Origin: Metallococcus carri
GTDB lineage: Bacteria > Actinomycetota > Actinomycetes > Actinomycetales > Dermatophilaceae
NCBI RefSeq assembly: GCF_011440275.1
Contig: NZ_JAAOIV010000007.1
Location: 62,001 to 126,000, forward strand
DNA length: 64,000 bases
Reading direction: 5' to 3'
The position numbers and the translations under genes were made by a program. Below are positions 9,515 to 18,265 of this stretch, in pieces. How positions within the stretch are numbered: position 1 is the first letter of the stretch; each line of letters opens with the position of its first letter. Under the pieces are notes generated by a model. That model was not told the origin of the DNA, did not search any database, and was given only the letters and a program-made list of their open reading frames with translations.

Positions 9515-10039
9515 ATGACCGACACCACCACCGATCAGGACACGCCCGCCGTCGAGGAGACCGAGACCACCGACGATCTGGTGCGTGAGGGCGAAATCGC
9601 TGCCGACTTCCTGGAGTCGTTGCTCGATATCGCCGACCTTGACGGCGACCTGGACGTCGACGTGGACGGCGACCGCGCCGTCGTCTCGATCGTCGACTCC
9701 GAGGAGGGTCGCGTGCCGCGGCGCCTGGTGGGTCCGGACGGCAAGGTGCTGGAGGCCTTGCAGGAGCTGGCTCGGCTCGCCGTGCAGGCCGAGACCGGGC
9801 AGCGCAGCCGACTGATGCTCGATGTCGCCGGTTTCCGGGCCGAGAAGCGGGCTCAGTTGATCGCCCTGGCCGAGCAGACCGCCGAGACGGTCAAGCAGAC
9901 CGGTGAGCGGGTGTCGCTGGACCCGATGACCGCCTTCGAGCGCAAGGTCGTCCACGACGCGGTGCTGGCGGCCGGGCTGCGCTCGGAGTCCGAAGGCGTC
10001 GAGCCACGGCGATATGTCGTCGTGCTCCCCGCGAACTGA
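9515..10039 (+). CDS. jag: KhpB/Jag-type RNA-binding protein (KH and R3H domains)
   Basis: A 174-residue cytoplasmic RNA-binding protein starting at MTDTTTDQDT (ATG at 9515). It has an acidic N terminus, a KH-like domain in the middle (VDGDRAVVSIVDSE...RRLVGPDGKVLEALQELARLA) and a C-terminal R3H domain (LDPMTAFERKVVHDAVLAAG...PRRYVVVLP). Jag/KhpB is normally coded after yidC, as here. The frame extends upstream into yidC but the conserved protein begins here. Confidence 0.93.
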   Translation: MTDTTTDQDTPAVEETETTDDLVREGEIAADFLESLLDIADLDGDLDVDVDGDRAVVSIVDSEEGRVPRRLVGPDGKVLEALQELARLAVQAETGQRSRLMLDVAGFRAEKRAQLIALAEQTAETVKQTGERVSLDPMTAFERKVVHDAVLAAGLRSESEGVEPRRYVVVLPAN

Positions 10040-10053
10040 GTTCCACGTGAAAC
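10040..10053. promoter_or_regulatory. parS-like ParB-binding site 1
   Basis: GTTCCACGTGAAAC differs by one base from the parS core GTTTCACGTGAAAC. It overlaps the predicted GTG start of rsmG. Clusters of parS around parAB near oriC are general in bacteria. Confidence 0.75.
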
Positions 10054-10763
10054 CCGAGGCGCCCGCGGTCGCCTCGCCCGAGCCGCCCGAGTCACCGGAG
10101 GCGGCACGGAGCCTGCTCGGCGACCGACTCCCACTCATGCAGCGGTTCGTGGCTCATCTGGCCGACACCGGGACCAGTCACGGGCTGATCGGACCGCGCG
10201 AGATTCCGCGGCTGTGGGATCGGCATGTGCTCAACTGCGCGGTGATTGCCGACGGCATTCCCTCCGGCGTTGCCATCGCCGACATTGGCTCCGGCGCCGG
10301 CTTGCCCGGCCTGGTGCTCGCCATTGCCCGCCCGGATTTGCGCGTGACCCTGGTGGAGCCGCTGTTGCGTCGGGTCACCTGGCTGGAAACCGTGCGTGCC
10401 GACCTCGGCCTGGAGCAGGTCACCGTATGCCGCGCCCGGGCTGAGCAGTTGCACGGGGAGCTCACCGTCGATGTCGTCACCTCACGGGCGGTCGCTCGGC
10501 TGGACACGCTGGCGGGGTGGTGTCTGCCGCTGCTGCCGGCAGGAGGGCACATGCTGGCGATGAAAGGGTCGTCGGCGGCCGATGAGGTTGCGGAGGCGAG
10601 CGATACGATCGCGGCCTTGGGCGGTGCGACCCCGCAGGTGCGCGAATGCGGCGTCGGGGTGGTCGAGCCACCGACCGTGGTCGTGGACATTCTGCGCGAG
10701 CGTCGCGTTGACCCACGCCCGGCCGCCCGCCGCGCCCGTCGATCACGAAAGGCCCGTCGATGA
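10047..10763 (+). CDS. rsmG: 16S rRNA (guanine-527-N7)-methyltransferase RsmG
   Basis: Methylates G527 of 16S rRNA using S-adenosylmethionine. About 238 residues from a GTG at 10047 (VKPEAPAVASPEPP). The SAM-binding motif IADIGSGAGLPGLVLAIARP is intact, and so are RLWDRHVLNC and DVVTSRAVARLDTLAGW. The protein is preceded by jag and its last codon overlaps parA (ATGA), the conserved jag-rsmG-parA order. The start is uncertain because the ribosome-binding site is weak and a parS-like site covers the start codon. Confidence 0.92.
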   Translation: MKPEAPAVASPEPPESPEAARSLLGDRLPLMQRFVAHLADTGTSHGLIGPREIPRLWDRHVLNCAVIADGIPSGVAIADIGSGAGLPGLVLAIARPDLRVTLVEPLLRRVTWLETVRADLGLEQVTVCRARAEQLHGELTVDVVTSRAVARLDTLAGWCLPLLPAGGHMLAMKGSSAADEVAEASDTIAALGGATPQVRECGVGVVEPPTVVVDILRERRVDPRPAARRARRSRKARR

Positions 10764-12091
10764 CCTCCGCCACCGGATGGATCGCACCTGCCCCGCGCAC
10801 CCAGGCCTCGCCGAAGCCGGTGGGCTGGCAGGAGCCGGTCGTCACCGCGGATGTGCGGCAGGTGCCTGCCCCGGCTGCCCGACCGGTTGTGCTGGCGGAT
10901 GGCGTGGCGGCGGAATCCGCCGCGGTGGACGCTCCGGACGCCAGCGCCGCAGCCGCGGGTTCGGCTGCCGACGACCCAGGGGGCGAACCAGCGGGCGAGG
11001 CTCGCACCGAACAGGCATCGGTCGGAGGCTCCACGGCGGTACCCCCCAATCGACCCTGGGTGGATGTGTTGATGCCCTCGCGCACCGATCCGAACACTGA
11101 GCGCATCGACCCACAACCGGACGAGCAGCCCGGTCGGCCGGTGACCGAGCGGCCGTCGGTCATGGCCGAGCCGGACCCCGCGGCTGCGGCGGACGCGGCC
11201 GGACAGGTCACCGTTTCACGGGAAACCGATGCGCCCTTGGCCCGTCAGCTGCGGGATCAGGCCGAGCGCCGCCGCGTCGTCGCAGCCACCGAGGTGTCCC
11301 GGCCTGACCGGCCCCGGGTGCTCACCGTCGCGAACCAGAAGGGCGGGGTCGGCAAGACGACGACCACGGTGAACATCGCGGCAGCGCTCGCGGCGAAAGG
11401 CCTGCGCGTGCTCGTCGTGGACATCGATCCGCAGGGCAACGCCAGCACGGCACTCGGCATACCTCATCACGCAGAGGTACCCAGCATCTATGACGTGCTG
11501 GTCGAGGACCGATCGCTCGACAGCGTGCTGCAGGAATGTCCCGACGTGCCGGGCCTGTGGTGCGCGCCGGCGACCATCGACCTGGCCGGCGCCGAGATCG
11601 AGCTGGTCTCGCTCGTGGCGCGCGAGAGCCGGCTGGCGCGCGCGGTGCAGCAGCTGATGTCCGACCGGGCCGGCGAGGACCGTTTCGACTACGTGCTCAT
11701 CGATTGCCCGCCGAGCCTCGGCCTGCTCACAGTCAACGCATTCGTCGCGGCGACCGAGGTCTTCATCCCGATCCAGTGCGAGTACTACGCGCTTGAGGGC
11801 CTGTCGCAATTGCTGCGCAATGTCGACCTGATCCGCAAGCATCTCAACCCGGCGCTCAGCGTCTCGACGATCCTGCTCACGATGTATGACGCCCGCACTC
11901 GGCTGTCCGCGCAGGTCGCCGACGAGGTGCGTTCGCACTTCCCCGACCAGGTGTTGAAGGCGCGGATCCCCCGGTCGGTGCGGATCTCGGAGGCGCCCAG
12001 TCACGCACAGACCGTGATGACCTATGACCCCACCTCTAGTGGTGCGCTCTCCTATCTCGAGGCGGCCACCGAACTAGCCCGCCGCGCCTGA
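10760..12091 (+). CDS. parA: Chromosome-partitioning ATPase ParA (Soj) with long N-terminal extension
   Basis: Deviant-Walker ATPase that moves ParB-parS complexes during chromosome segregation. The catalytic core begins near residue 184 (PRVLTVANQKGGVGKTT, Walker A at about 194-201) and contains VLVVDIDPQGNAST and YVLIDCPPSLGLLT. About 180 residues precede it, low in complexity and rich in Pro, Ala, Glu and Arg, with a parS-like site embedded in their coding DNA. The overlap with rsmG supports the long form, but an internal start closer to the core cannot be excluded. parB follows after 100 bases. Confidence 0.95.
   Translation: MTSATGWIAPAPRTQASPKPVGWQEPVVTADVRQVPAPAARPVVLADGVAAESAAVDAPDASAAAAGSAADDPGGEPAGEARTEQASVGGSTAVPPNRPWVDVLMPSRTDPNTERIDPQPDEQPGRPVTERPSVMAEPDPAAAADAAGQVTVSRETDAPLARQLRDQAERRRVVAATEVSRPDRPRVLTVANQKGGVGKTTTTVNIAAALAAKGLRVLVVDIDPQGNASTALGIPHHAEVPSIYDVLVEDRSLDSVLQECPDVPGLWCAPATIDLAGAEIELVSLVARESRLARAVQQLMSDRAGEDRFDYVLIDCPPSLGLLTVNAFVAATEVFIPIQCEYYALEGLSQLLRNVDLIRKHLNPALSVSTILLTMYDARTRLSAQVADEVRSHFPDQVLKARIPRSVRISEAPSHAQTVMTYDPTSSGALSYLEAATELARRA
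11213..11226. promoter_or_regulatory. parS-like ParB-binding site 2 (inside parA)
   Basis: GTTTCACGGGAAAC differs from the parS core only at one central base (T to G). It lies within the coding region for the N-terminal extension of ParA. Confidence 0.65.
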
Positions 12092-12191
12092 CCAGCCCCT
12101 TTTCCCGGCGCAGCGGCCCCGTCGACCTGGTGTGCGCCATGCCGACAGCCGGTCACGAGGCACCAGTCCGGCGTCGATAGGCTGAGCGATT

Positions 12192-13193
12192 ATGAGCGAC
12201 AAGCGGCGCGGTCTCGGACGCGGTCTCGGTGCCCTGATCCCCACGACGGCCGAAGGAGCGCCGGCGACGGCGCGTCCCTCGGACGTCTTCTTCCCCGGCG
12301 CATCGCGCACCGCTGGCGAAGGTTTCACGGGAAACGCTTCCGCCGCCGAGGACGCGCGGCCGGCCGAATCGACCGGTGAGCTGCAGGCCGTCCCGGGTGC
12401 GGCCTTCGCCGAAATCCCGGTCGAGCAGATCCGGCCCAACCCGCGTCAGCCGCGCACGGTGTTCGACGAGGACGACCTTGCCGAGCTCACCCACAGCATT
12501 CGCGAGATCGGCGTGCTGCAGCCGGTGGTCGTGCGGCCGTTGCCGGATGCCGACGGTGAGGCGCGCTACGAGCTCATCATGGGTGAGCGGCGGTTGCGTG
12601 CCAGCAAGGCCGCCGAGCGGGACACCATCCCGGCGATTGTCCGCAGCACCTCCGACGATGACCTGCTGCGTGATGCGTTGCTGGAGAATCTGCACCGTTC
12701 GCAGCTGAACCCGTTGGAAGAAGCGGCGGCATACCGGCAGCTGCTGGATGACTTCGACTGCACGCATGAGGAGCTCGCCACGCGGATCGGCCGGTCCCGA
12801 CCGCAGATCAGCAACATGCTGCGACTGCTGAAGCTCCCGCCCCTGGTGGCGCGCCGCGTCGCGGCGGGTGTGCTGTCCGCCGGGCACGCGCGCGCGTTGC
12901 TGGGGCTGCCGGATGCCGCAGCCCAGGAGCGGCTCGCCCAGCGGATCGTGGCCGAGGGCCTGTCGGTGCGGACCACCGAGGAGATCGTCAGCCTCGGCGA
13001 GAAGGAGAAGCCACAGCGGCACAGCGCCCCTCGCGAGCGGTCCGAGGAACTCGACGACCTCGGCGCGCGACTGTCGGATCGGCTGGACACCCGGGTGAAT
13101 GTCTCCCAGGGGCGCTCGAAGGGCAAGGTCGTCATTGAGTATGCCGGCGCCGATGACCTGCACCGGATCCTGGACGTCCTCGGCCTGAGCTGA
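12192..13193 (+). CDS. parB: Chromosome-partitioning protein ParB (Spo0J)
   Basis: Binds parS and spreads along DNA as a CTP-dependent clamp; 333 residues. It begins [17 protein letters not shown], the typical ParB N terminus that contacts ParA. The CTPase/ParB domain contains IRPNPRQPR and [12 protein letters not shown] (family GERRxRA box). A helix-turn-helix follows ([23 protein letters not shown]). The C-terminal dimerisation domain ends VLGLS. A parS-like site lies inside its 5' coding region. Confidence 0.97.
   Translation: MSDKRRGLGRGLGALIPTTAEGAPATARPSDVFFPGASRTAGEGFTGNASAAEDARPAESTGELQAVPGAAFAEIPVEQIRPNPRQPRTVFDEDDLAELTHSIREIGVLQPVVVRPLPDADGEARYELIMGERRLRASKAAERDTIPAIVRSTSDDDLLRDALLENLHRSQLNPLEEAAAYRQLLDDFDCTHEELATRIGRSRPQISNMLRLLKLPPLVARRVAAGVLSAGHARALLGLPDAAAQERLAQRIVAEGLSVRTTEEIVSLGEKEKPQRHSAPRERSEELDDLGARLSDRLDTRVNVSQGRSKGKVVIEYAGADDLHRILDVLGLS
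12322..12335. promoter_or_regulatory. parS-like ParB-binding site 3 (inside parB)
   Basis: GTTTCACGGGAAAC, identical to site 2 and one base from the parS core. It lies about 130 bases inside parB. Confidence 0.65.
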
Positions 13194-13204
13194 GCAGGAC
13201 GGGC

Positions 13205-13500
13205 CGTCTCGAGGTGAAATCCGTTGGGGCGCAACGGGTTTCGATGCGGCTCCCTTCGAGGCGGCTCCTTTCGATACGCGCTCCTACCTCGCGCCACTCA
13301 GGACATCGCCTTCGTCGCCTTCCTCAGGACAACGCTCAACCGGCGGTGTGGTTTCGACTCGCTCCGCCCTTCGACTCGCTGCGCTCGCTCAGGACAACGC
13401 TCGCTCAACCAGCGGTGGGGTTTCGACGCGGGTCGTCGCTCGCTCCTCCCCTTGCTCAACCACGAAAGGGCATGTCCCAACCGGCGGTGGGTTTCGACGG
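13205..13500. repeat. Dispersed REP-like repeat cluster A
   Basis: This non-coding stretch after parB is built from imperfect copies of short blocks: TTTCGAnnCGGCTCC, CTTCGnCTCGCTGCGCTC, CTCAGGACAACGCTC and CTCAACCnGCGGTG. The same blocks recur at about 35895, 37024, 54995-55440 and 62825. Their palindromic character suggests a repetitive extragenic family. I see no gene or transposase here. Confidence 0.75.
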
Positions 13501-13507
13501 GATGCAG

Positions 13508-13543
13508 AAGGCCCCGGCTTCCGCCAGAGGATGCCGGGGCCTT
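13508..13543 (-). terminator. Strong hairpin terminator downstream of trxA
   Basis: Perfect 11-base arms AAGGCCCCGGC (13508-13518) and GCCGGGGCCTT (13533-13543) around a 14-base loop, starting 13 bases after the trxA stop. The T-run is poor, as is common in high-GC actinobacteria. The symmetric arms could also act in the other direction, but parB ends over 300 bases away. Confidence 0.75.
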
Positions 13544-13556
13544 GGTGCGCTGATGC

Positions 13557-13880
13557 TCAGGCGAGGTAGTCCTGCAGTTCGCGGACCAGCTTGGGCTTGG
13601 GCAGTGCGCCGACGAGGGTCTTGACGACCTCACCGTTGACATACACGTTGAGCGTCGGGATGCCGGTGATGCCGTACTTCGCCGAGGTCATCGGGTTCTC
13701 GTCGGTGTTGAGCTTGATGACCTCGATCCCGTCATACTGCTGGGCGATCTCGTCCAGGATCGGCGCGACGGCCTTGCACGGGCCACACCAGGGCGCCCAG
13801 AAGTCGACCAGCACGGGCTTGTCGTTCTTCAGCACGTCCTGCTCGAAGGTCGCGTCGGTGGTCTGCTTGGTGGCACCCAT
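13557..13880 (-). CDS. trxA: Thioredoxin
   Basis: A 107-residue cytoplasmic disulfide reductant with the active site [13 protein letters not shown] and the cis-proline loop [11 protein letters not shown]. Its length is normal for thioredoxin. The likely reductase partner, trxB, is 45 bases upstream on the same strand. A strong hairpin ends the unit. AGGAGAGG lies about ten bases before the ATG. Confidence 0.96.
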   Translation of the reverse strand: MGATKQTTDATFEQDVLKNDKPVLVDFWAPWCGPCKAVAPILDEIAQQYDGIEVIKLNTDENPMTSAKYGITGIPTLNVYVNGEVVKTLVGALPKPKLVRELQDYLA

Positions 13881-13925
13881 GAAAGTGTGTCCTCTCCTAA
13901 TGGTTTGTCGCTGAAAACCGTTGTG

Positions 13926-14915
13926 TCACAAGGTAATCGGCTGGAATTCGGTCAGGTCTTGATCGGCTGGAATGTGGGCGAGGTAGCGCTCCGCGTCGAG
14001 GCTGGCCGCGCAACCTGAGCCTGCCGCGGTGATCGCCTGGCGGTAGGTGTGGTCGACCAGGTCACCGCAGGCGAACACGCCCGGCAGGTTGGTCGCGGTC
14101 GTCCGGCCCTGCACGAGGACGTATCCCTCGGCGTCAGTCTCCACCTGACCAAGGACAAGCTCATTGCGCGGCTCGTGTCCGATCGCGATGAAGACACCGG
14201 TCACCTCAAGCGGGCGCTCCGCACCGGTCTGGGTGTCACGCAGCGTGATGCCGCTGATCTTGCCCTCGCCGTGCAGCCCGACGACCTCGCTGTTCCACGC
14301 GAAACGGATCTTGTCGTTGCGGTGGGCCCGCTCGGCCATGATCTTGGAAGCACGCAATTCGTCCCGGCGGTGCACGAGGGTCACCGACTTGGCGAACCGG
14401 GTGAGGAAGGTCGCCTCCTCGATGGCCGAGTCGCCGCCGCCGACGACGGCGATGTCCTGGTCGCGGAAGAACGCACCATCGCAGGTCGCGCACCACGAGA
14501 CGCCGTGACCGGACAGTCGCTTCTCGTCCGGCAGGCCGAGTTCACGGTATGCCGACCCCATCGCCAGGATGACCGCCCGCGCCTTGTGCACGCGGCCCTC
14601 ACCATCGGTGACCAGCTTGATGTCCCCCGTGAGATCCACGGCGGTCACGTCATCACGCTCCAGCGTCGCGCCGAAGCGCTCGGCCTGAGCGCGCATCTGC
14701 TCCATCAGGTCCGGGCCCATGATGCCCTCGGCGAAGCCGGGGAAATTCTCCACCTCGGTGGTGTTCATCAGCGCGCCGCCAGCGGTCACCGACCCCTCGA
14801 AAACAAGCGGGGCGAGGTTGGCCCGGGCGGCATACACCGCCGCGGTGTATCCGGCCGGGCCGGATCCGATGATGATGAGCTGACGAACGTCGTCATCGGT
14901 GGCGGAGTTGCTCAC
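13926..14915 (-). CDS. trxB: Thioredoxin reductase
   Basis: FAD-dependent enzyme that reduces thioredoxin with NADPH; about 329 residues. The start is placed at GTG 14913-14915 ([20 protein letters not shown]) because a GAGGAGA ribosome-binding site precedes it by five bases. The FAD-binding [10 protein letters not shown], the redox-active CATC pair ([15 protein letters not shown]) and the NADPH-binding [10 protein letters not shown] are present. The C-terminal FAD motif is [23 protein letters not shown]. It belongs to the conserved murJ-sigM-trxB-trxA block. Confidence 0.97.
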   Translation of the reverse strand: MSNSATDDDVRQLIIIGSGPAGYTAAVYAARANLAPLVFEGSVTAGGALMNTTEVENFPGFAEGIMGPDLMEQMRAQAERFGATLERDDVTAVDLTGDIKLVTDGEGRVHKARAVILAMGSAYRELGLPDEKRLSGHGVSWCATCDGAFFRDQDIAVVGGGDSAIEEATFLTRFAKSVTLVHRRDELRASKIMAERAHRNDKIRFAWNSEVVGLHGEGKISGITLRDTQTGAERPLEVTGVFIAIGHEPRNELVLGQVETDAEGYVLVQGRTTATNLPGVFACGDLVDHTYRQAITAAGSGCAASLDAERYLAHIPADQDLTEFQPITL

Positions 14916-15021
14916 AGTTCTCCTCGGGAAGGCTCTCGGACCTGATCTCAGCGGGTCTTCCCGCACAACCGATCGTAAGGCCCGGATGTTCCCGCGCTGC
15001 CCAGCACCCGGCGACCGCGGC

Positions 15022-15741
15022 TCAGGTCGTGACCGAGGTCGGACCGGCGAGCGGCTTCTGCGAGCTCTTGCAGTCGCGCGAGACCGCCCACGCGGTGGAC
15101 TTGCCGTCGCGATCCACCACGATCACCAGGGCCGGCTGGTTCTCGAACTTGGCGATGTCGATCGTCACCTTGTCCGGCTTGTTGAGCATGTCGGCACCAA
15201 TGGAGGACGCGCACGACATCGCGCCGGCGGGCGTGGCGATGGACCCAAGCTGCTTGACCTTGTCCGCATCGAGCGTGCCCGACGAGTTGCTCTTCAGCAG
15301 CGCGGCGGCCTGGGTGCCGAGCGAGGTGCGGGTGTAGTTGGCGCCGGTGTTCTGCACGAACACCTTGCCCTGCAGGTCGGCCGGCAGCGAGGACTGGCCG
15401 GCGTTGGTCGCGGGAGTCGAGCTCTGCGAGGCCTGGTAACCCAGCACCGCGACTGCGCCGATGGCCGCGGCGGCGCCGAGGCCCCCGACGACGCGCAGCG
15501 TGCGGTTCGAGCGACGCTGGGGTGTCGAGTCACGGTGGTGGATCGCGGCCGACCGGTGCTCGCTCAGTGACGCCACACCACTGGCGGCAGCGTCGCGCTC
15601 GGCGCGCAGGGAGGCGGTGATCCGGTCGGCGAGCGCGGCCGGCATCGGTCCGGGATCGGGCTGAGCACGCAACAAGGCGCCGATGCCGGTGGGGTCCTCT
15701 TCGAACTCCCGGTCGACATCGCGCGGCGTTGGTGTGTTCAC
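15022..15741 (-). CDS. Putative anti-sigma factor / membrane protein partner of SigM
   Basis: A 239-residue protein starting at GTG (15739-15741) after a GGAGGA site. The N-terminal 95 residues are cytoplasmic and hydrophilic. A single membrane helix follows ([19 protein letters not shown]), then an extracytoplasmic domain with three cysteines. Position directly after a SigM-type ECF sigma gene and before trxB matches the anti-sigma gene of actinobacteria. I do not see a zinc-binding HxxxCxxC motif, so the anti-sigma role is inferred from position and topology. Confidence 0.65.
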   Translation of the reverse strand: MNTPTPRDVDREFEEDPTGIGALLRAQPDPGPMPAALADRITASLRAERDAAASGVASLSEHRSAAIHHRDSTPQRRSNRTLRVVGGLGAAAAIGAVAVLGYQASQSSTPATNAGQSSLPADLQGKVFVQNTGANYTRTSLGTQAAALLKSNSSGTLDADKVKQLGSIATPAGAMSCASSIGADMLNKPDKVTIDIAKFENQPALVIVVDRDGKSTAWAVSRDCKSSQKPLAGPTSVTT

Positions 15742-15889
15742 AGCGTTCCTCCCGTCGGTGCAGGCGAGATGACGCCCCGGTGGGGACGCCGGTGCCTGCT
15801 CATCACGGATGTCAATGAGCCGCTCTCCAGGCCTGTCAGGACTACGACGCGGTCACGGTTGCATGGGTTCCGAAGAATTTTCCGAGTGC

Positions 15890-16438
15890 TCACCGGTAGC
15901 CCTCGCCGTGCTTGTCGCGCAGGAGTTCGGCCAGGGCGGCCCGGCCGCGGGCGCACCGGGACTTGATCGTCCCTTCGGCGACCTCCAGCGTGGTGGCGGC
16001 CTCGGCGACCGACAGACCTTCCATGTCGACCAGCGTGAGCGCCAGTCGCTGAGCCTTGGGGATCTTGCTGAGAGCTTCCTGCACGTCCAGCCGGACCACG
16101 GTGCTGGCGTGGTGGTCGTGCCGGTCAGCCAGGTCGTATTCGGGCAGCTCGGAGGTCGGTCGCACGCGGCGCAGCCGGTCCAGGCAGGCGTTGACGACGA
16201 TTCGGTGCAGCCAGGTGGTGACCTGGGCGTCCCCGCGGTATGACGCGGCGCGGCGGAAGGCGGAGATGAAGCCGTCCTGCACCGCGTCGGCGGCCAGCTC
16301 GGGGTCATTGCAGGTGCGCAGCGCCACCGCCCACATGCGGTCCTTGTGCCGCCGGAAGAGTTCTCCGAAGGCATCGGGGTCGCCGGCGACATGCGCCGCC
16401 ATCAGGGCGCGGTCGTCGCGTGGATCGACCTGCGTCAT
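15890..16438 (-). CDS. sigM: ECF RNA polymerase sigma factor, SigM-type
   Basis: A 182-residue extracytoplasmic-function sigma factor starting MTQVDPRDDRALMAAHVAGD. Region 2 is seen as FGELFRRHKDRMWAVALRTC and AADAVQDGFISAFRRA, with the DNA-melting segment WLHRIVVNACLDRLRR. Region 4 has LALTLVDMEGLSVAEAATTLEVAEGTIKSR. The gene overlaps the pseudokinase gene upstream by four bases (ATGA). SigM of mycobacteria responds to late-growth and redox signals; the same role here is inferred from synteny with trxAB. Confidence 0.92.
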   Translation of the reverse strand: MTQVDPRDDRALMAAHVAGDPDAFGELFRRHKDRMWAVALRTCNDPELAADAVQDGFISAFRRAASYRGDAQVTTWLHRIVVNACLDRLRRVRPTSELPEYDLADRHDHHASTVVRLDVQEALSKIPKAQRLALTLVDMEGLSVAEAATTLEVAEGTIKSRCARGRAALAELLRDKHGEGYR

Positions 16439-18198
16439 GAGAGGACCTCGACCTCGGCGATTTTCTCGCGGTAGCCACCGATATTGCCCTTGCTGAGCGC
16501 GGTGATCCACAGCACGACATAGCGGCCGGTGGCTTCCTTGGTGCCGGTGACGGTCTGTTCGCCCGACCCATTGGTCACGGTGCCGAACGGCGTGGTGCCC
16601 TTGTCCTTGGGGTCGTCGGTGACGAAGACCTGGATCGTGGACGGGTTGCTCGTGATGGTGATCTTCACCGACCCGACCTGCTGGGACTTGCCGAGATCGA
16701 GCACCAGCCCGCTGCCGGACTTCAGCCCGCTGTACTGCGCGGTGCGGTAGATCCGGGTCATCCACTCGGTCGAGGGATTGCCGTCGGTGACGTTCTTGAC
16801 CAGCTCGGGGTGCTCGGTGCCATTGCCCTCGGGGTCGAAGACGTCCACCGAGGAGACCGCGATCTTGTTGCCCCGCGGCACCGAGGGGCTGGAGCTCGTC
16901 GTCGCCGAGGTCGGCGCGCCGGTCGTGGTCGCGCTGCTCGTGGCGCCGCCCTGCGGCTCGTCCGAGGATTTGCCGCTGAACAGCCCCTTCACCCCGACCA
17001 CGCCGAAGATCAGCGCGGTGACCAGGAACGCAGCGACGATCGCCAGGGCGATCTTGCTGGAGGACTGGTCCGGGTCGTCCGAGCCGGACTGCAACAGCGG
17101 CATCGGCGGGTCGAGCCGGCCGTCGTCATCGTCCTCATAGCCGTCGCGACCGCGGTATGCCGTGGCGTCGAAGGTTCCCGTGTCGTCCTCGTCGTAGCCG
17201 GCGGGCCGACCGACCATCGTCGGGTCGCTGTCGGTGCTGACCGACCGCTCGGTCGGCGCCGACGTGTCGGTGCCGCGGCCGGCCGCACCGGCGCGGGCGG
17301 CGCCGGCTGCACCCGCGGCGGCGAGGCCGGCAGCCCCGGCTCCCGCAGCGGCTGCCGGGGCGACATACCGATGAGAACCCCGCGGCGCGGCGCCGGAGAG
17401 GTGGCGCTGCGGACCGCTCGGGTCGCGCTCGGTCACCTGGTCCGGCGACCACGGGGCGAGCTGACGCGCCAGCTCACCAGGCGTGCGCGGGCCTTCGTCG
17501 TCGTTGAGCACCGCGGAGCACAGCGTGTCCAGGTCACCGGGGACGTCGGGCACGAGCTCCTTGGCCGGCGGGAGCATGCCGTCGACCCGCCGGTCCTGCG
17601 AGGGCAGCCCACGCACCGGCTTCTCCCCCGGCCAGCGGCCGGTGAGCGCGGCATACAGGCATTCCGCGAGCGCCACGGTGTCGTCGCGGGAGGCGACATC
17701 GCCGGGACGGTCGTCCTCGCCGGAGAGCGCCGCGAGGGTGGCGACGCCGAGGACGGACACCGAGCCGTCCCGCGAGCGGACCAGCTCGTGCGGGGTCAGG
17801 GCGCCATGGTGCAGCCCGCGACCGGCAGCCGTGTGCAGACCGCTGGCGGCCTCGCCGATGATCCGCCGGGCTTCCTCGGGCGGCAGCGGGTCGAACTGCA
17901 GCATCGAGGCGAGCGACTCCGCGCCGTGCAGCGCCTCGGTGATCACATATGACGTGTCGTCTTCGGTGCCGACGTCGAGCACGCGCGGCAGATGCCGGTC
18001 CTCGACCGCCGCGGCGCGGCGTGCCGAATCCAGCGTGGCGGCGGCGTTGTCCGAAGTGCGCGGGAAGAGGGTCGCGATGACCTCGCGGTCGAGGGTGCGG
18101 TCCGTGGCCACCCACGTCTCGCTGGCTTCGCTCGTGGCTAGCGCGCGGTCCAGCGCGTATCGGCCGGCCAGCGTCGAGCCCGCGGCGATGCCCTGCAC
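16435..18198 (-). CDS. Membrane pseudokinase with extracellular discoidin-like domain (MurJ partner)
   Basis: A 587-residue protein. Residues 1-270 have the fold signature of a Ser/Thr kinase (LAGRYALDRALATSEASETWVATDRTLDREV). The catalytic loop reads HHGALTPHELV instead of HRDLKPxN and there is no DFG, so it should be catalytically dead. An Ala-rich linker, an acidic segment and one membrane helix (IALAIVAAFLVTALIFGVVGV) follow. The last 140 residues form an extracellular domain resembling discoidin/F5-8C modules. In mycobacteria the same three parts are fused to MviN/MurJ; here they are a separate gene next to murJ. It overlaps sigM. Confidence 0.8.
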   Translation of the reverse strand: MQGIAAGSTLAGRYALDRALATSEASETWVATDRTLDREVIATLFPRTSDNAAATLDSARRAAAVEDRHLPRVLDVGTEDDTSYVITEALHGAESLASMLQFDPLPPEEARRIIGEAASGLHTAAGRGLHHGALTPHELVRSRDGSVSVLGVATLAALSGEDDRPGDVASRDDTVALAECLYAALTGRWPGEKPVRGLPSQDRRVDGMLPPAKELVPDVPGDLDTLCSAVLNDDEGPRTPGELARQLAPWSPDQVTERDPSGPQRHLSGAAPRGSHRYVAPAAAAGAGAAGLAAAGAAGAARAGAAGRGTDTSAPTERSVSTDSDPTMVGRPAGYDEDDTGTFDATAYRGRDGYEDDDDGRLDPPMPLLQSGSDDPDQSSSKIALAIVAAFLVTALIFGVVGVKGLFSGKSSDEPQGGATSSATTTGAPTSATTSSSPSVPRGNKIAVSSVDVFDPEGNGTEHPELVKNVTDGNPSTEWMTRIYRTAQYSGLKSGSGLVLDLGKSQQVGSVKITITSNPSTIQVFVTDDPKDKGTTPFGTVTNGSGEQTVTGTKEATGRYVVLWITALSKGNIGGYREKIAEVEVLS

Positions 18199-18265
18199 GT
18201 GATCTCCCTCGTGGTGGGTGGGCGCCGGCTTTCAGGGTGTCCGGCGGTGTGGTCTGGCATGCATC

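Noticed and set aside
13214-13624. Open frames running through the repeat-rich gap after parB
   Set aside because: They consist of dispersed repeats and cross the trxA terminator and the trxA gene on the other strand.
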